37,082 bases of DNA from an uncultured Oscillospiraceae bacterium (lineage in GTDB: Bacteria > Bacillota > Clostridia > Oscillospirales > Oscillospiraceae), in assembly GCA_934636655.1 (NCBI GenBank), contig CAKUAS010000020.1, positions 1-37,082 of the forward strand, read 5' to 3'. Below are positions 16,378-22,748 of the stretch, one piece after another. A program made the position numbers and the translations under genes. How positions within the stretch are numbered: position 1 is the stretch's first letter; every line of letters begins with the position of its first letter. The notes beneath the pieces are model-generated. The model had not been told where the DNA came from. It saw only the letters and a program-made list of their open reading frames with translations, and made no database searches.

Positions 16378-18264
16378 ATGAAGCATAAGGATATCCGCCG
16401 ACGCGACACAGCGCGCATCGAGCTTGAACGCGAGCTGCTGCCGCTCATCATAGCTCTTGTTCTGTTTATCGCGTCATCGGCGGTAAGCGCGGCATACGTT
16501 AATCTTCCGAAGTGGCTGACGCTCGTTATGGGCATTGTACCCGTGGCAGCGGCGGCATTCTCTCCGCTGTGCAAGGCAGGCAGAAAGCTTCTCGGCGGCA
16601 AGGTGCTGTCGTACGACATGCTCATCGTCCTCGCCTGCATCGGGACAAGCTGCATGCAGAACTTCACCGAGGCATTTTTCGTCCTCGTCGCATTCAACGT
16701 CGGAAGCTGCTTTGAGCACATTTTTGCCGGCAAGAACCACAAGCGCACGCCGTATCTGGCCTATCTGCGGCCCGAGTACGTCGCCGTCGAGCAGGACGGA
16801 AAAATGAACATGGTATCACCCGAGCGCATCCGCCCCGGAACGGTCATGACCGTCGGCAAAAACGAGCTCATACCGCTCGACGGCATAATCGTTGACGGCA
16901 GCAGCTCGGTCGATGCCTCGGCTTACACGGGCGACCGCGAGCCCATCGACGTGGGCGTCGGCAACGACGTCGTCTCCGGCTGTGTAAACCTCGGCTCCAC
17001 GCTCAGGATACGCGTTACGGGGCTGTACAACAATTCAACGCTCATGCGCACGGCGGATATCGTAGAGAACGCACCGAAAAGCGTTTCAAAGCGCGAGGCA
17101 CGTTTTGCGCGGATATCTAAAATATTCACACCTGTTGTAATAGTCCTTGCAATAGCGCTGACTTTTATTCCTTCGATCATCACGGGCGACTGGCTCGAGT
17201 GGACGCACAGAGCGCTCATATTCCTCGCTTCGGCCTCGTTTGCAGCGCCGCTCATCGTCTCATCGATGGCATATTTCGCGGGACTCAGCACCGCCGTAGG
17301 ACGCGGAATCGTAATCCGCGGCAAGAACGAGCTTGAGAAGCTCGCAGCGTCGGCGACGGTGGTCATGGACAAGACCGGCACGGTCACCGAGGGCAGCTTC
17401 TCCGTGACGGGCGTTGAGCCCAAAGGTATAAGCAGCGCAGATCTCGTATCGCTCGCGGCGGCGGCCGAGAGCTATTCAAATCACCCGATCGCGCTGTCAT
17501 TGCGCAGAGCGAGCACAACGCATATTGACCCGGAACACGTCAAAAACGTGCGCGAGCTTGCCGGACGCGGCGTTGAAGCCGAGGTCTATGGCCGCAAGGT
17601 CCTCGTCGGCAACACGGCGCTCATGAACACGAACGGCATAAAATGCGACCGAACCGACAGGCACCTGTCCGTCGTTCACGTCGCCGCAGCGGGAATATAC
17701 TACGGCTATATCATTATCGACGACAGGGTCAAGGACGGCGCTAAGGACGCTGTGCGCGACCTGTACTCCCTCGGCATTGAAAAGGCGGTGCTCTTAACTA
17801 GCGACACCGACCGCGTCGGCAAGGCCGTTGGCCGCGCCCTCGGCGTTTCGGATGTTATGACCGAGCTTATGCCGGAGGACAAGGTCGTTGCCGTCGGTGA
17901 GCTCCTGCGGGAAAAGCACACGGGCAAGCTCGCGTTCGTAGGCGACGCACTGAGCGACGCGGCGGTACTCAGGCGCGCGGATGTCGGCGTTGCAATGGGT
18001 GCGCTGAGCGCCGAGGCCGCGGCTTCAAAGTCCGGCATACTCATCATGAGCGACGATATCGGAAAGCTGCCGCTCGCGCTGCGCATATGCAAGGCAACGA
18101 GCAATGCGGTCAGGCTCGGCTTCCTGCTTGCGGCGCTCGTAAAGCTCGCGGTCTTGCTGCTGGCCGCATTCGGCAGCATCGGCATGATCGCCGCCGTCGT
18201 GGCGGACACGCTCGTGTTCATGCTGACCGTCTATAACGCATATCGCATATATAAGGTAAAATGA
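16378..18264 (+). CDS. Atypical P-type (P1B-like) cation-transporting ATPase
   Basis: The 628-residue membrane ATPase has the P1B topology and the phosphorylation motif DKTGT (Asp331) and the HP motif (His369-Pro370). It has no N-terminal metal-binding domain. Key motifs deviate: the intramembrane CPC/SPC motif reads APL (290-292), the actuator TGE reads TGD (184-186), and the hinge GDGxND reads GDALSD (522-527). It therefore cannot be assigned to Cu, Zn, Cd or Co, and the transport rate may be altered. The start ATG 16378 follows TTGGAGG; earlier in-frame starts lack a site. A HAD phosphatase gene follows after 4 bp, and a LexA-like operon is divergent. Confidence 0.88.
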   Translation: MKHKDIRRRDTARIELERELLPLIIALVLFIASSAVSAAYVNLPKWLTLVMGIVPVAAAAFSPLCKAGRKLLGGKVLSYDMLIVLACIGTSCMQNFTEAFFVLVAFNVGSCFEHIFAGKNHKRTPYLAYLRPEYVAVEQDGKMNMVSPERIRPGTVMTVGKNELIPLDGIIVDGSSSVDASAYTGDREPIDVGVGNDVVSGCVNLGSTLRIRVTGLYNNSTLMRTADIVENAPKSVSKREARFARISKIFTPVVIVLAIALTFIPSIITGDWLEWTHRALIFLASASFAAPLIVSSMAYFAGLSTAVGRGIVIRGKNELEKLAASATVVMDKTGTVTEGSFSVTGVEPKGISSADLVSLAAAAESYSNHPIALSLRRASTTHIDPEHVKNVRELAGRGVEAEVYGRKVLVGNTALMNTNGIKCDRTDRHLSVVHVAAAGIYYGYIIIDDRVKDGAKDAVRDLYSLGIEKAVLLTSDTDRVGKAVGRALGVSDVMTELMPEDKVVAVGELLREKHTGKLAFVGDALSDAAVLRRADVGVAMGALSAEAAASKSGILIMSDDIGKLPLALRICKATSNAVRLGFLLAALVKLAVLLLAAFGSIGMIAAVVADTLVFMLTVYNAYRIYKVK

Positions 18265-18268
18265 CCAT

Positions 18269-18841
18269 ATGAATACATACGATTTTGACAAAACGATATT
18301 TTACCCAGACTCGTCGGTGACTTTTGTGCGCTGGTACATGCGCCGGCATCCGCTGGAGCTTCTGCTGTGGCTGCCGAGAATGGCCGTCATAGGGCTTGCG
18401 TACCTGCTGAAGCTCATTCCCAAGGAGACGCTCAAGGAGAACATATTTCACTTTGTACGCCGCATTGACGACATCGATTCCGTCTTGAAAGTCTACTGGG
18501 ACGAGCACGAGAGCTGGATAGCCCCGTGGTACCGCGCGCAGCACAGCAAAGACGACATCGTGATCTCCGCCTCGCCGGAGTTTGTCGTAAAGCCCATGAC
18601 CGACAGGCTCGGCATCGAGCTCATCGCCTCGCCCATGGATAAACGCACGGGAAAAATGTACGGCAAGAACTGCCACGGTGAGGAAAAGGTCCGCAGGTTT
18701 TACGCTGCGCATCCCGGTGCGGTGACTGAAGCGTTTTACTCCGACTCCCTGTCCGACACACCCATGGCGCGCATCGCTCAGAAGGCCTACCTTATCGTCA
18801 ACAAGGGACAGACCCCCATCCCCTGGCCGGAGGATAAATAA
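18269..18841 (+). CDS. HAD-superfamily phosphatase (subfamily IB-like)
   Basis: The 190-residue hydrolase has the first HAD motif as DFDKT (Asp5, Asp7), motif II in VISASPEF, a lysine in GEEKV and motif III YSDSLSDTPM with the acidic pair. The cap is helical and fairly hydrophobic (LELLLWLPRMAVIGLAYLL), as in phosphatidylglycerophosphatase- or phosphoserine phosphatase-like IB members. It starts 4 bp after the P-type ATPase stop and is probably cotranscribed. The substrate is unknown; lipid or small phosphomonoester substrates are both plausible. Confidence 0.88.
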   Translation: MNTYDFDKTIFYPDSSVTFVRWYMRRHPLELLLWLPRMAVIGLAYLLKLIPKETLKENIFHFVRRIDDIDSVLKVYWDEHESWIAPWYRAQHSKDDIVISASPEFVVKPMTDRLGIELIASPMDKRTGKMYGKNCHGEEKVRRFYAAHPGAVTEAFYSDSLSDTPMARIAQKAYLIVNKGQTPIPWPEDK

Positions 18842-18859
18842 AGCACCCGCTGAAAATCC

Positions 18860-18905
18860 ACCTCATCCGTCGGCTGCGCCGACACCTTCCCCTCGAAGGG
18901 GAAGG
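18860..18905. repeat. REP-like palindromic intergenic element
   Basis: It contains two adjacent palindromes: GTCGGCTGCGCCGAC (18869-18883) and CCTTCCCCT-CGA-AGGGGAAGG (18885-18905). Similar CCTCATCC...CACCTTCCCC...GGGGAAGG units are, as I recall, dispersed between genes in many gut Clostridia genomes. Here it lies 19 bp after the HAD gene. Confidence 0.7.
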
Positions 18906-18956
18906 CAAGGGTGCGCGATACCGTAGTGCGATGCAAAATCGTTTTTTTCCGCAGCG

Positions 18957-19013
18957 TCGATACCGGGCTACCGCGCTTACCGTATCCGCATCAGCGTCAA
19001 TGCGCCTCTAAAA
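18957..19013. repeat. Dispersed repeat, copy B
   Basis: This block matches 3928-3981 in three conserved blocks with the same spacing (TCGATACCGGGCT, CGTATC, AATGCGCCTCT). It lies between the REP-like palindromes and the antitoxin RNA promoter. Confidence 0.6.
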
Positions 19014-19022
19014 AAGCCTGCC

Positions 19023-19051
19023 TTGACATACATCGCGGCAGACGCTATAAT
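19023..19051 (+). promoter_or_regulatory. Consensus SigA promoter of a small RNA
   Basis: Perfect TTGACA (19023-19028) and perfect TATAAT (19046-19051) are spaced by 17 bp, the strongest promoter in the window. No protein gene follows. Initiation is expected near 19058. Confidence 0.85.
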
Positions 19052-19057
19052 AGATGC

Positions 19058-19156
19058 AGAAAGAGCGCGGCGACACGCGGTTAGCTCTTGAAGTTAGGTA
19101 CCAGTAAGTGAAAAGTCACTTAAGCAGAACCGTCACTTGGCCGAGTGGCGGTTTTT
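19058..19156 (+). ncRNA. Candidate antisense antitoxin RNA (type I toxin-antitoxin)
   Basis: The transcript from the consensus promoter to the terminator at 19128-19156 would be about 99 nt. It has an internal hairpin (TAAGTGAAAAGTCACTTA, 19105-19122) and no ORF with a ribosome binding site. Its 3' end overlaps the 3' end of the minus-strand peptide mRNA, as in TxpA/RatA and BsrG/SR4 pairs of Bacillus. The function is inferred from architecture only. Confidence 0.6.
19128..19156. terminator. Shared terminator hairpin of the convergent toxin and antitoxin RNAs
   Basis: AACCGTCACTTGG pairs with CCGAGTGGCGGTT, ending in TTTTT on the plus strand. On the minus strand the same hairpin contains the peptide's stop codon, a feature I associate with small holin-like toxins of clostridia. 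Confidence 0.75.
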
Positions 19157-19216
19157 AATCTTTATGATAAACTGAACTATCAGCTTTCGCAGTGACAGAG
19201 TTATCGTAAGTCGCAT
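19133..19216 (-). CDS. 27-residue candidate type I toxin peptide
   Basis: The ORF starts at ATG 19216 with GGAGGTGAGGCA immediately upstream (ideal 7-nt spacing) and stops inside the shared terminator hairpin. The peptide begins MRLTITLSLRKLIVQFIIKI and ends KNRHSAK: a short hydrophobic, alternating core flanked by basic residues. Small membrane-active toxins of type I systems have this character, although 27 residues is at the low end (BsrE has 30). The leader between 19217 and 19260 contains a second hairpin-forming stretch (CTCCGAAGAGGAG) that could hide the ribosome binding site. It may instead be a leader peptide; no similarity search was possible. Confidence 0.55.
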   Translation of the reverse strand: MRLTITLSLRKLIVQFIIKIKNRHSAK

Positions 19217-19256
19217 TGCCTCACCTCCTCTTCGGAGATGTAGCTAAAGCTGACTG

Positions 19257-19545
19257 GAACCGGATTTCTGCCGCCTGTCAGTGCCCCTTTTCGGCGCTTT
19301 TCATCTTTTTTGCTTTGATGGGCGTCAAGCCCATCTGCATCAAAGAAAGCCGAAAATCACCTGAAAATTGACTACTGACAGGTGCAAGCAGTTTTGACGG
19401 AGCTGATTTTTGCTCAGGCAAGGCAAAGCCTGAAGGGAATACTGGCGTATTCGCAATGGTTTTAACGCGGCATGAGTGAAAAGCAGCCCGTCAAAACCGG
19501 TAGGAATTCGATTCCCGTCAGCTTATGCCTGCCGTTGTGCAGCGC
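19257..19545. other. Non-coding block of nested inverted repeats (structured RNA or mobile-element remnant)
   Basis: No substantial ORF is open here. Nested pairs are CCTGTCAG (19274-19281) with CTGACAGG (19375-19382), TTTTCGGC (19288-19295) with GCCGAAAA (19349-19356), and GATGGGC (19317-19323) with GCCCATC (19329-19335). A second domain has GTTTTGACGG (19391-19400) with CCGTCAAAAC (19488-19497), enclosing GAATAC/GTATTC and AGGC/GCCT hairpins. A plus-strand terminator follows at 19606. I tested it by eye against tmRNA, RNase P RNA and group II intron domain V and found no match. It resembles a sequence I associate with clostridial conjugative elements, but I cannot confirm that. Confidence 0.5.
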
Positions 19546-19605
19546 CCGCACCCGTATAGGGTGCGATTACAGATTATCACATATAACAACATAATGCAAG
19601 CTAAA

Positions 19606-19640
19606 CCCCCTGTGCGAAAAACTGCACAGGGGGCGCTTTT
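19606..19640 (+). terminator. Strong terminator after the structured block
   Basis: CCCCCTGTGC (19606-19615) pairs with GCACAGGGGG (19624-19633), followed by CGCTTTTTA. The T run is better on the plus strand, which suggests plus-strand transcription of the preceding block; it can also serve the minus-strand 51-residue gene. Confidence 0.8.
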
Positions 19641-19795
19641 TATTTGCTGTCTTCTCCGTTTTCTATGAATATCTGCTCTGCTTCTTCCTGCGCGCCTTGA
19701 AGCGAACGCAGCGCATCTTCGCTTCGCCCTTCTTTCAAAGCATTGACGGCGTCCGTCACGCGGTTAAACATCATAAAATACAGCTTTTTATACAT
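19640..19795 (-). CDS. 51-residue protein of unknown function
   Basis: ATG 19795 is preceded by GGAGGAGTAACA, an excellent ribosome binding site. The product (MYKKLYFMMFNRVTDAVNAL..., ending ENGEDSK) is predicted all-helical and acidic towards the C terminus, with a short TPR/hemerythrin-like helical hairpin character (RVTDAVNALKEGRSEDALRS, QEEAEQIF). Similar short helical proteins occur in clostridial prophages. It is divergent from the RHH gene and shares its operator-rich intergenic region. No function can be named. Confidence 0.7.
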   Translation of the reverse strand: MYKKLYFMMFNRVTDAVNALKEGRSEDALRSLQGAQEEAEQIFIENGEDSK

Positions 19796-19813
19796 TGTTA
19801 CTCCTCCATTTAC

Positions 19814-19853
19814 TGAGTCATTTATGAGTCATAATTGATTTATAAATGAGTCG
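19814..19853. promoter_or_regulatory. Three helically phased TGAGTC operator-like sites
   Basis: TGAGTCA occurs at 19814-19820 and 19825-19831, and TGAGTCG at 19847-19853. The spacings of 11 and 22 bp keep the sites on one DNA face. They lie in the divergent promoter region next to a ribbon-helix-helix gene, whose protein family binds such short repeated sites as dimers. Confidence 0.6.
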
Positions 19854-19856
19854 AAC

Positions 19857-19886
19857 TTACACATAATAATAGAATGCAGATATAAT
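19857..19886 (+). promoter_or_regulatory. Promoter of the RHH gene
   Basis: TTACAC (19857-19862), 18 bp, perfect TATAAT (19881-19886), 31 bp before the ATG. The -35 abuts the third TGAGTC site. Confidence 0.6.
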
Positions 19887-19917
19887 TTTGTCAACTACAT
19901 AAACGGAGGATTTTCCA

Positions 19918-20088
19918 ATGCCGCTTGACGAAAAAGCTCGTTATACAATGAGAATAGATCGTGATCTGCTCGAGAAATTCGGCTATATCGCCGAGTATGA
20001 GGGCAGAACGAAAAATCGTGAGCTTGAGCAGATGATAAAGCGCCGCGTTGCGGCATTTGAAAAAGAGTTCGGCGAGATCGAGCTTTGA
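19918..20088 (+). CDS. Arc-like ribbon-helix-helix DNA-binding protein
   Basis: The 56-residue protein fits the RHH fold. A beta-strand RYTMRIDRDLLEKF is followed by two helices (GYIAEYEGRTKNRELEQMIK, then RRVAAFEKEFGEIEL). Arc/Mnt-type dimers insert the strand into the DNA major groove. GGAGGA precedes ATG 19918. It is probably an autoregulator of the divergent 51-residue gene and itself (inference from the phased sites). RHH proteins are often antitoxins, but no toxin-like partner is adjacent on the same strand. Confidence 0.8.
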   Translation: MPLDEKARYTMRIDRDLLEKFGYIAEYEGRTKNRELEQMIKRRVAAFEKEFGEIEL

Positions 20089-20094
20089 TAGAGC

Positions 20095-20137
20095 AAAAAA
20101 CAGACCCCCTATGTTTTCACATAGAGGGTCGTTTTTT
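20095..20137. terminator. Bidirectional terminator between RHH gene and deacetylase
   Basis: GACCCCCTATG (20103-20113) pairs with CATAGAGGGTC (20120-20130) with one mismatch, and has T runs on both sides (TTTTTT at 20132-20137, and AAAAAA at 20095-20100 for the minus strand). Confidence 0.85.
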
Positions 20138-21632
20138 ACGTCAAGTCAAGCATGCGGCATATCATGGCTGCCGCCTGAGCACGGGTCGCGCCGCTGTTCG
20201 GCGCTATCTTTCCGTCGGTCGTGCCCTTTACTATGCCGAGCACGCACACGGCGTTTACGTCGCTCCTCATGCCCTCAGGCACGGTCTCGGCATCTGAAAA
20301 GCCGGAGAGCGCATCGTCGTCAAGCGCCGTGAGATCCATGCCGGTGAAGGCGAGATAGCGCGCTATCATACAGCCGAGCTCCGCGCGGCTGACGTTACGG
20401 TTCGGACGGATGCTGCCATCGGTATAGCCTCGGAGGATGCCGCTTTCATACGCCCACACGAGCGCGTCATAGCACCAGCTTCCGGCTTTGGGCGCGTCGG
20501 AGAACGGCATAGTGCCGCTCACTTCCGGCGAACCGGCCGTGCGGTACAGCACCGCTGCGAGCATCGCGCGAGTGAGGTTTTCGTTCGGCGAGAACACGTT
20601 CTTGGCCGTGCCGCTGAATATTCCGTCGGAAACGACGCGGTCTACATCGTTGTAGAACCAGTCGCCCGGCGCAACATCGGCAAAGAGATTGCCGCGCGCG
20701 GAATAGGTGACGCGCGTCTCGTCCGTTCGCAGGCCGTTCCATTTCACGACCGTGAGCGCACGGATGACCGTACCTGCCGAAACGGAAAACGGGCCCGTGT
20801 ATTTAATCGCGTTTTTCGGCGTGGGCCGGCTTCCGTCAAGCGTATAGTAAACGCTGCCGCGGGAGTCGCCCGAGAGGCTTACAAGGCCGTTTTCCGCACT
20901 CACAACGGGCTTTGCTATCGCCGCAGCCGTGCCGTTTTTGCCGGGGTAGGCGTTAAAATATATCTTGCCGTTTTCGAGGTTTATACCGCGGCGCATGAAC
21001 ATTTCGCTCAAGGTCACGAACTTATAGCCGCGCGCCTGGAGCGTATCAATGGCTCGCAGAGCCGCGGTGACGGATGTCTCGTGCGTATCGTGCAAAAGTG
21101 CTATCGAACCGTCCTTTGCCTGCTTTATAAACTCGCGGTACACGGAGTCGGCGTTTTTGCTCTTCCAATCATATGTATCCATCGACCAGAAGAAGCACGG
21201 CGTGTTCGAGGCCTTCAGCGTGCGCTCGTTATAATCGCCGTATGGCGGACGGAGCATGTAGCTGAAGTCTTGCCCGATGGCCTTGTCGAGTATCGCATCG
21301 GTCATCTGGAGCTCCTGCTTTATCTGCGCATCGGTTTTCTTGGTCATCTGCGGATGATCGTAGGTGTGGCTCGCTATCTCGTGGCCGTCCTCCCACGCGC
21401 GCTTTACAAGCTCCGGACTGCGCTCGGCCATCTGGCCGACGAGAAAGAATGTACAGTGCACGCCGCGGGCTTTCAGCCCGTCAAGAAGCCGGGCTGTGTT
21501 TTTGCTCGAAGGGCCGTCGTCAAACGTGAGGGCGATGAGCTTATCGCCGTCAGCCTGCGCCGGAGTAGGCATAACGCCTGCGAGCATGAGAACCGCCAGA
21601 AACGCGGCCGCGAATTTTCTGAATTTTTTCAT
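20136..21632 (-). CDS. Secreted polysaccharide deacetylase (CE4/NodB) with SLH anchor
   Basis: The 498-residue surface enzyme begins with a signal peptide (FAAAFLAVLMLAGVMPTPAQA). The NodB domain follows (about 30-225) with TFDDG (36-40), SHTYDHP (metal His89 and His93), RPPYGDYN (128-135) and LLHDTHE (catalytic His181). All CE4 motifs are present, so it should remove acetyl groups from N-acetylglucosamine-type or O-acetylated glycans. A chitobiase-like C-terminal repeat (YYTLDGSRPTPKNAIKYTGPF region, about 265-310) and three SLH repeats (about 313-498: LFADVAPGDWFYNDV, MPFSDAPKAGSWCYDAL, LSGFSDAETVPEGMRSDV) bind the cell-wall polymer. It is the last gene of the operon, 3 bp after the DHHW gene. 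Confidence 0.94.
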   Translation of the reverse strand: MKKFRKFAAAFLAVLMLAGVMPTPAQADGDKLIALTFDDGPSSKNTARLLDGLKARGVHCTFFLVGQMAERSPELVKRAWEDGHEIASHTYDHPQMTKKTDAQIKQELQMTDAILDKAIGQDFSYMLRPPYGDYNERTLKASNTPCFFWSMDTYDWKSKNADSVYREFIKQAKDGSIALLHDTHETSVTAALRAIDTLQARGYKFVTLSEMFMRRGINLENGKIYFNAYPGKNGTAAAIAKPVVSAENGLVSLSGDSRGSVYYTLDGSRPTPKNAIKYTGPFSVSAGTVIRALTVVKWNGLRTDETRVTYSARGNLFADVAPGDWFYNDVDRVVSDGIFSGTAKNVFSPNENLTRAMLAAVLYRTAGSPEVSGTMPFSDAPKAGSWCYDALVWAYESGILRGYTDGSIRPNRNVSRAELGCMIARYLAFTGMDLTALDDDALSGFSDAETVPEGMRSDVNAVCVLGIVKGTTDGKIAPNSGATRAQAAAMICRMLDLT

Positions 21633-21635
21633 GTG

Positions 21636-22736
21636 TTAAAACCCCAATTTAACCATGTTCTTGTCGTTTGCAAAGCTGCTCATTTCGCATACGAAAAGGA
21701 TCTCGGAGACGTTTTTCTCTTCGATGAGCTGCTGCGCCGAGCCCATGTAATAGCGCAGGTCGAGCATGATGATGTTTTCGTAATCCGCCGTGAGGAATGG
21801 CACGAGGCTGTTTGCAAACGAGTCTTTTATAATAAGCAGCGTCTTTCCGTTATTGCAGCCGCCCTCTATTGTCGTCTCGCCGTAGTTGCCGCCGAAAAAG
21901 ACCTTGTACTTATCCTTCTCGTCGGCTGCGGACATATCGTAAAGCGAGATGTCCTTGCCGTCGGCCGTGACGGTAACGCCGTCGGCGACCTTCGAGATAT
22001 AAACATCATCGGGCTTTGCCGCAGCGTCGAGAGTCTTTGAATAGGTCGTACCGAGGAAGTTATCCGCAAAAAGCTCGGGGGATGCGTCGTACTTTCCGTC
22101 CGGCAGGAGCGTTTTGTACGCGGTGTGCGCACCGTACCACGTCCAGTGGTGGTCCGTGCGGTAATACACCTGCTGCGAAGCCTTGGCCTCGGTGAGCGCG
22201 GCATACAGATCGGGGAAGCTCACATCCGGGAGCGCGGACTTCACCGTCTCGTACAGCTTCTGCGCATCGTACATTTGGGCATGCTTCGGGAGCTTATCGC
22301 TCATGACCGTGCCCGTCGCAGGAACGAGGAGCATCGTCGTCGGAACGTCCTTATTGGCGCTCACGAAATCCGACACAAGCATAAGGTTGCGGCGGAGGTT
22401 TGTTTCGTCGATGCTGTCGGGCGTTATCTTTTCCATGTAATAACCGTCCGAGCCGAGGTACGCGCCGCCGATATCCTTAAAGCCGAGGAGCTTCTTTGCG
22501 TCCGTTCCGAGCTTTGTCCACATGTCGCGCGCCGGGAACTGGTCGGAGATATAATCGGTTATCTTATCCTGAAAGCTGCCGTCGAGAATCGAGCTCATCG
22601 TAAGCTTCGGTGCGGTTTGCAGCATGCGGTTCTCGTTATCGGAAAAGGTCTTGTCCTCACCGGCAAAAACGAAGGCCGAGGGCAAAACTATGACTGCCAA
22701 AAACAGCGCGATAAGCGCGATATGGAATTTTTTCAT
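21636..22736 (-). CDS. DHHW/AlgJ-like SGNH-fold exported protein
   Basis: The protein has 366 residues with an N-terminal signal anchor (FHIALIALFLAVIVLPSAFV). The motif YRTDHHWTWYG (about residues 191-200) defines the DHHW family, related to AlgX/AlgJ proteins that work with MBOAT acyltransferases to O-acetylate polysaccharides outside the membrane. A second conserved passage, LLIIKDSFANSLVPFL, resembles the catalytic Ser block of the SGNH fold. ATG 22736 is chosen over GTG 22745 because AGAGG is 8 bp upstream. It lies between the MBOAT gene (12 bp upstream) and the deacetylase. Confidence 0.9.
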   Translation of the reverse strand: MKKFHIALIALFLAVIVLPSAFVFAGEDKTFSDNENRMLQTAPKLTMSSILDGSFQDKITDYISDQFPARDMWTKLGTDAKKLLGFKDIGGAYLGSDGYYMEKITPDSIDETNLRRNLMLVSDFVSANKDVPTTMLLVPATGTVMSDKLPKHAQMYDAQKLYETVKSALPDVSFPDLYAALTEAKASQQVYYRTDHHWTWYGAHTAYKTLLPDGKYDASPELFADNFLGTTYSKTLDAAAKPDDVYISKVADGVTVTADGKDISLYDMSAADEKDKYKVFFGGNYGETTIEGGCNNGKTLLIIKDSFANSLVPFLTADYENIIMLDLRYYMGSAQQLIEEKNVSEILFVCEMSSFANDKNMVKLGF

Positions 22737-22748
22737 CACGCTCACCTC

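Noticed and set aside
19497..19530. tRNA-like or tmRNA-like 3' end (GGTAGGAATTCGATTCC)
   Set aside because: The T-loop-like stretch is not followed by an acceptor strand with CCA, no matching 5' acceptor exists, and no tmRNA peptide frame is present.
19918..20088. RHH protein as antitoxin of a classical type II pair with the 51-residue protein
   Set aside because: The two genes are divergent rather than cotranscribed, and the 51-residue protein has no recognised toxin features. Kept as a possible regulator pair only.
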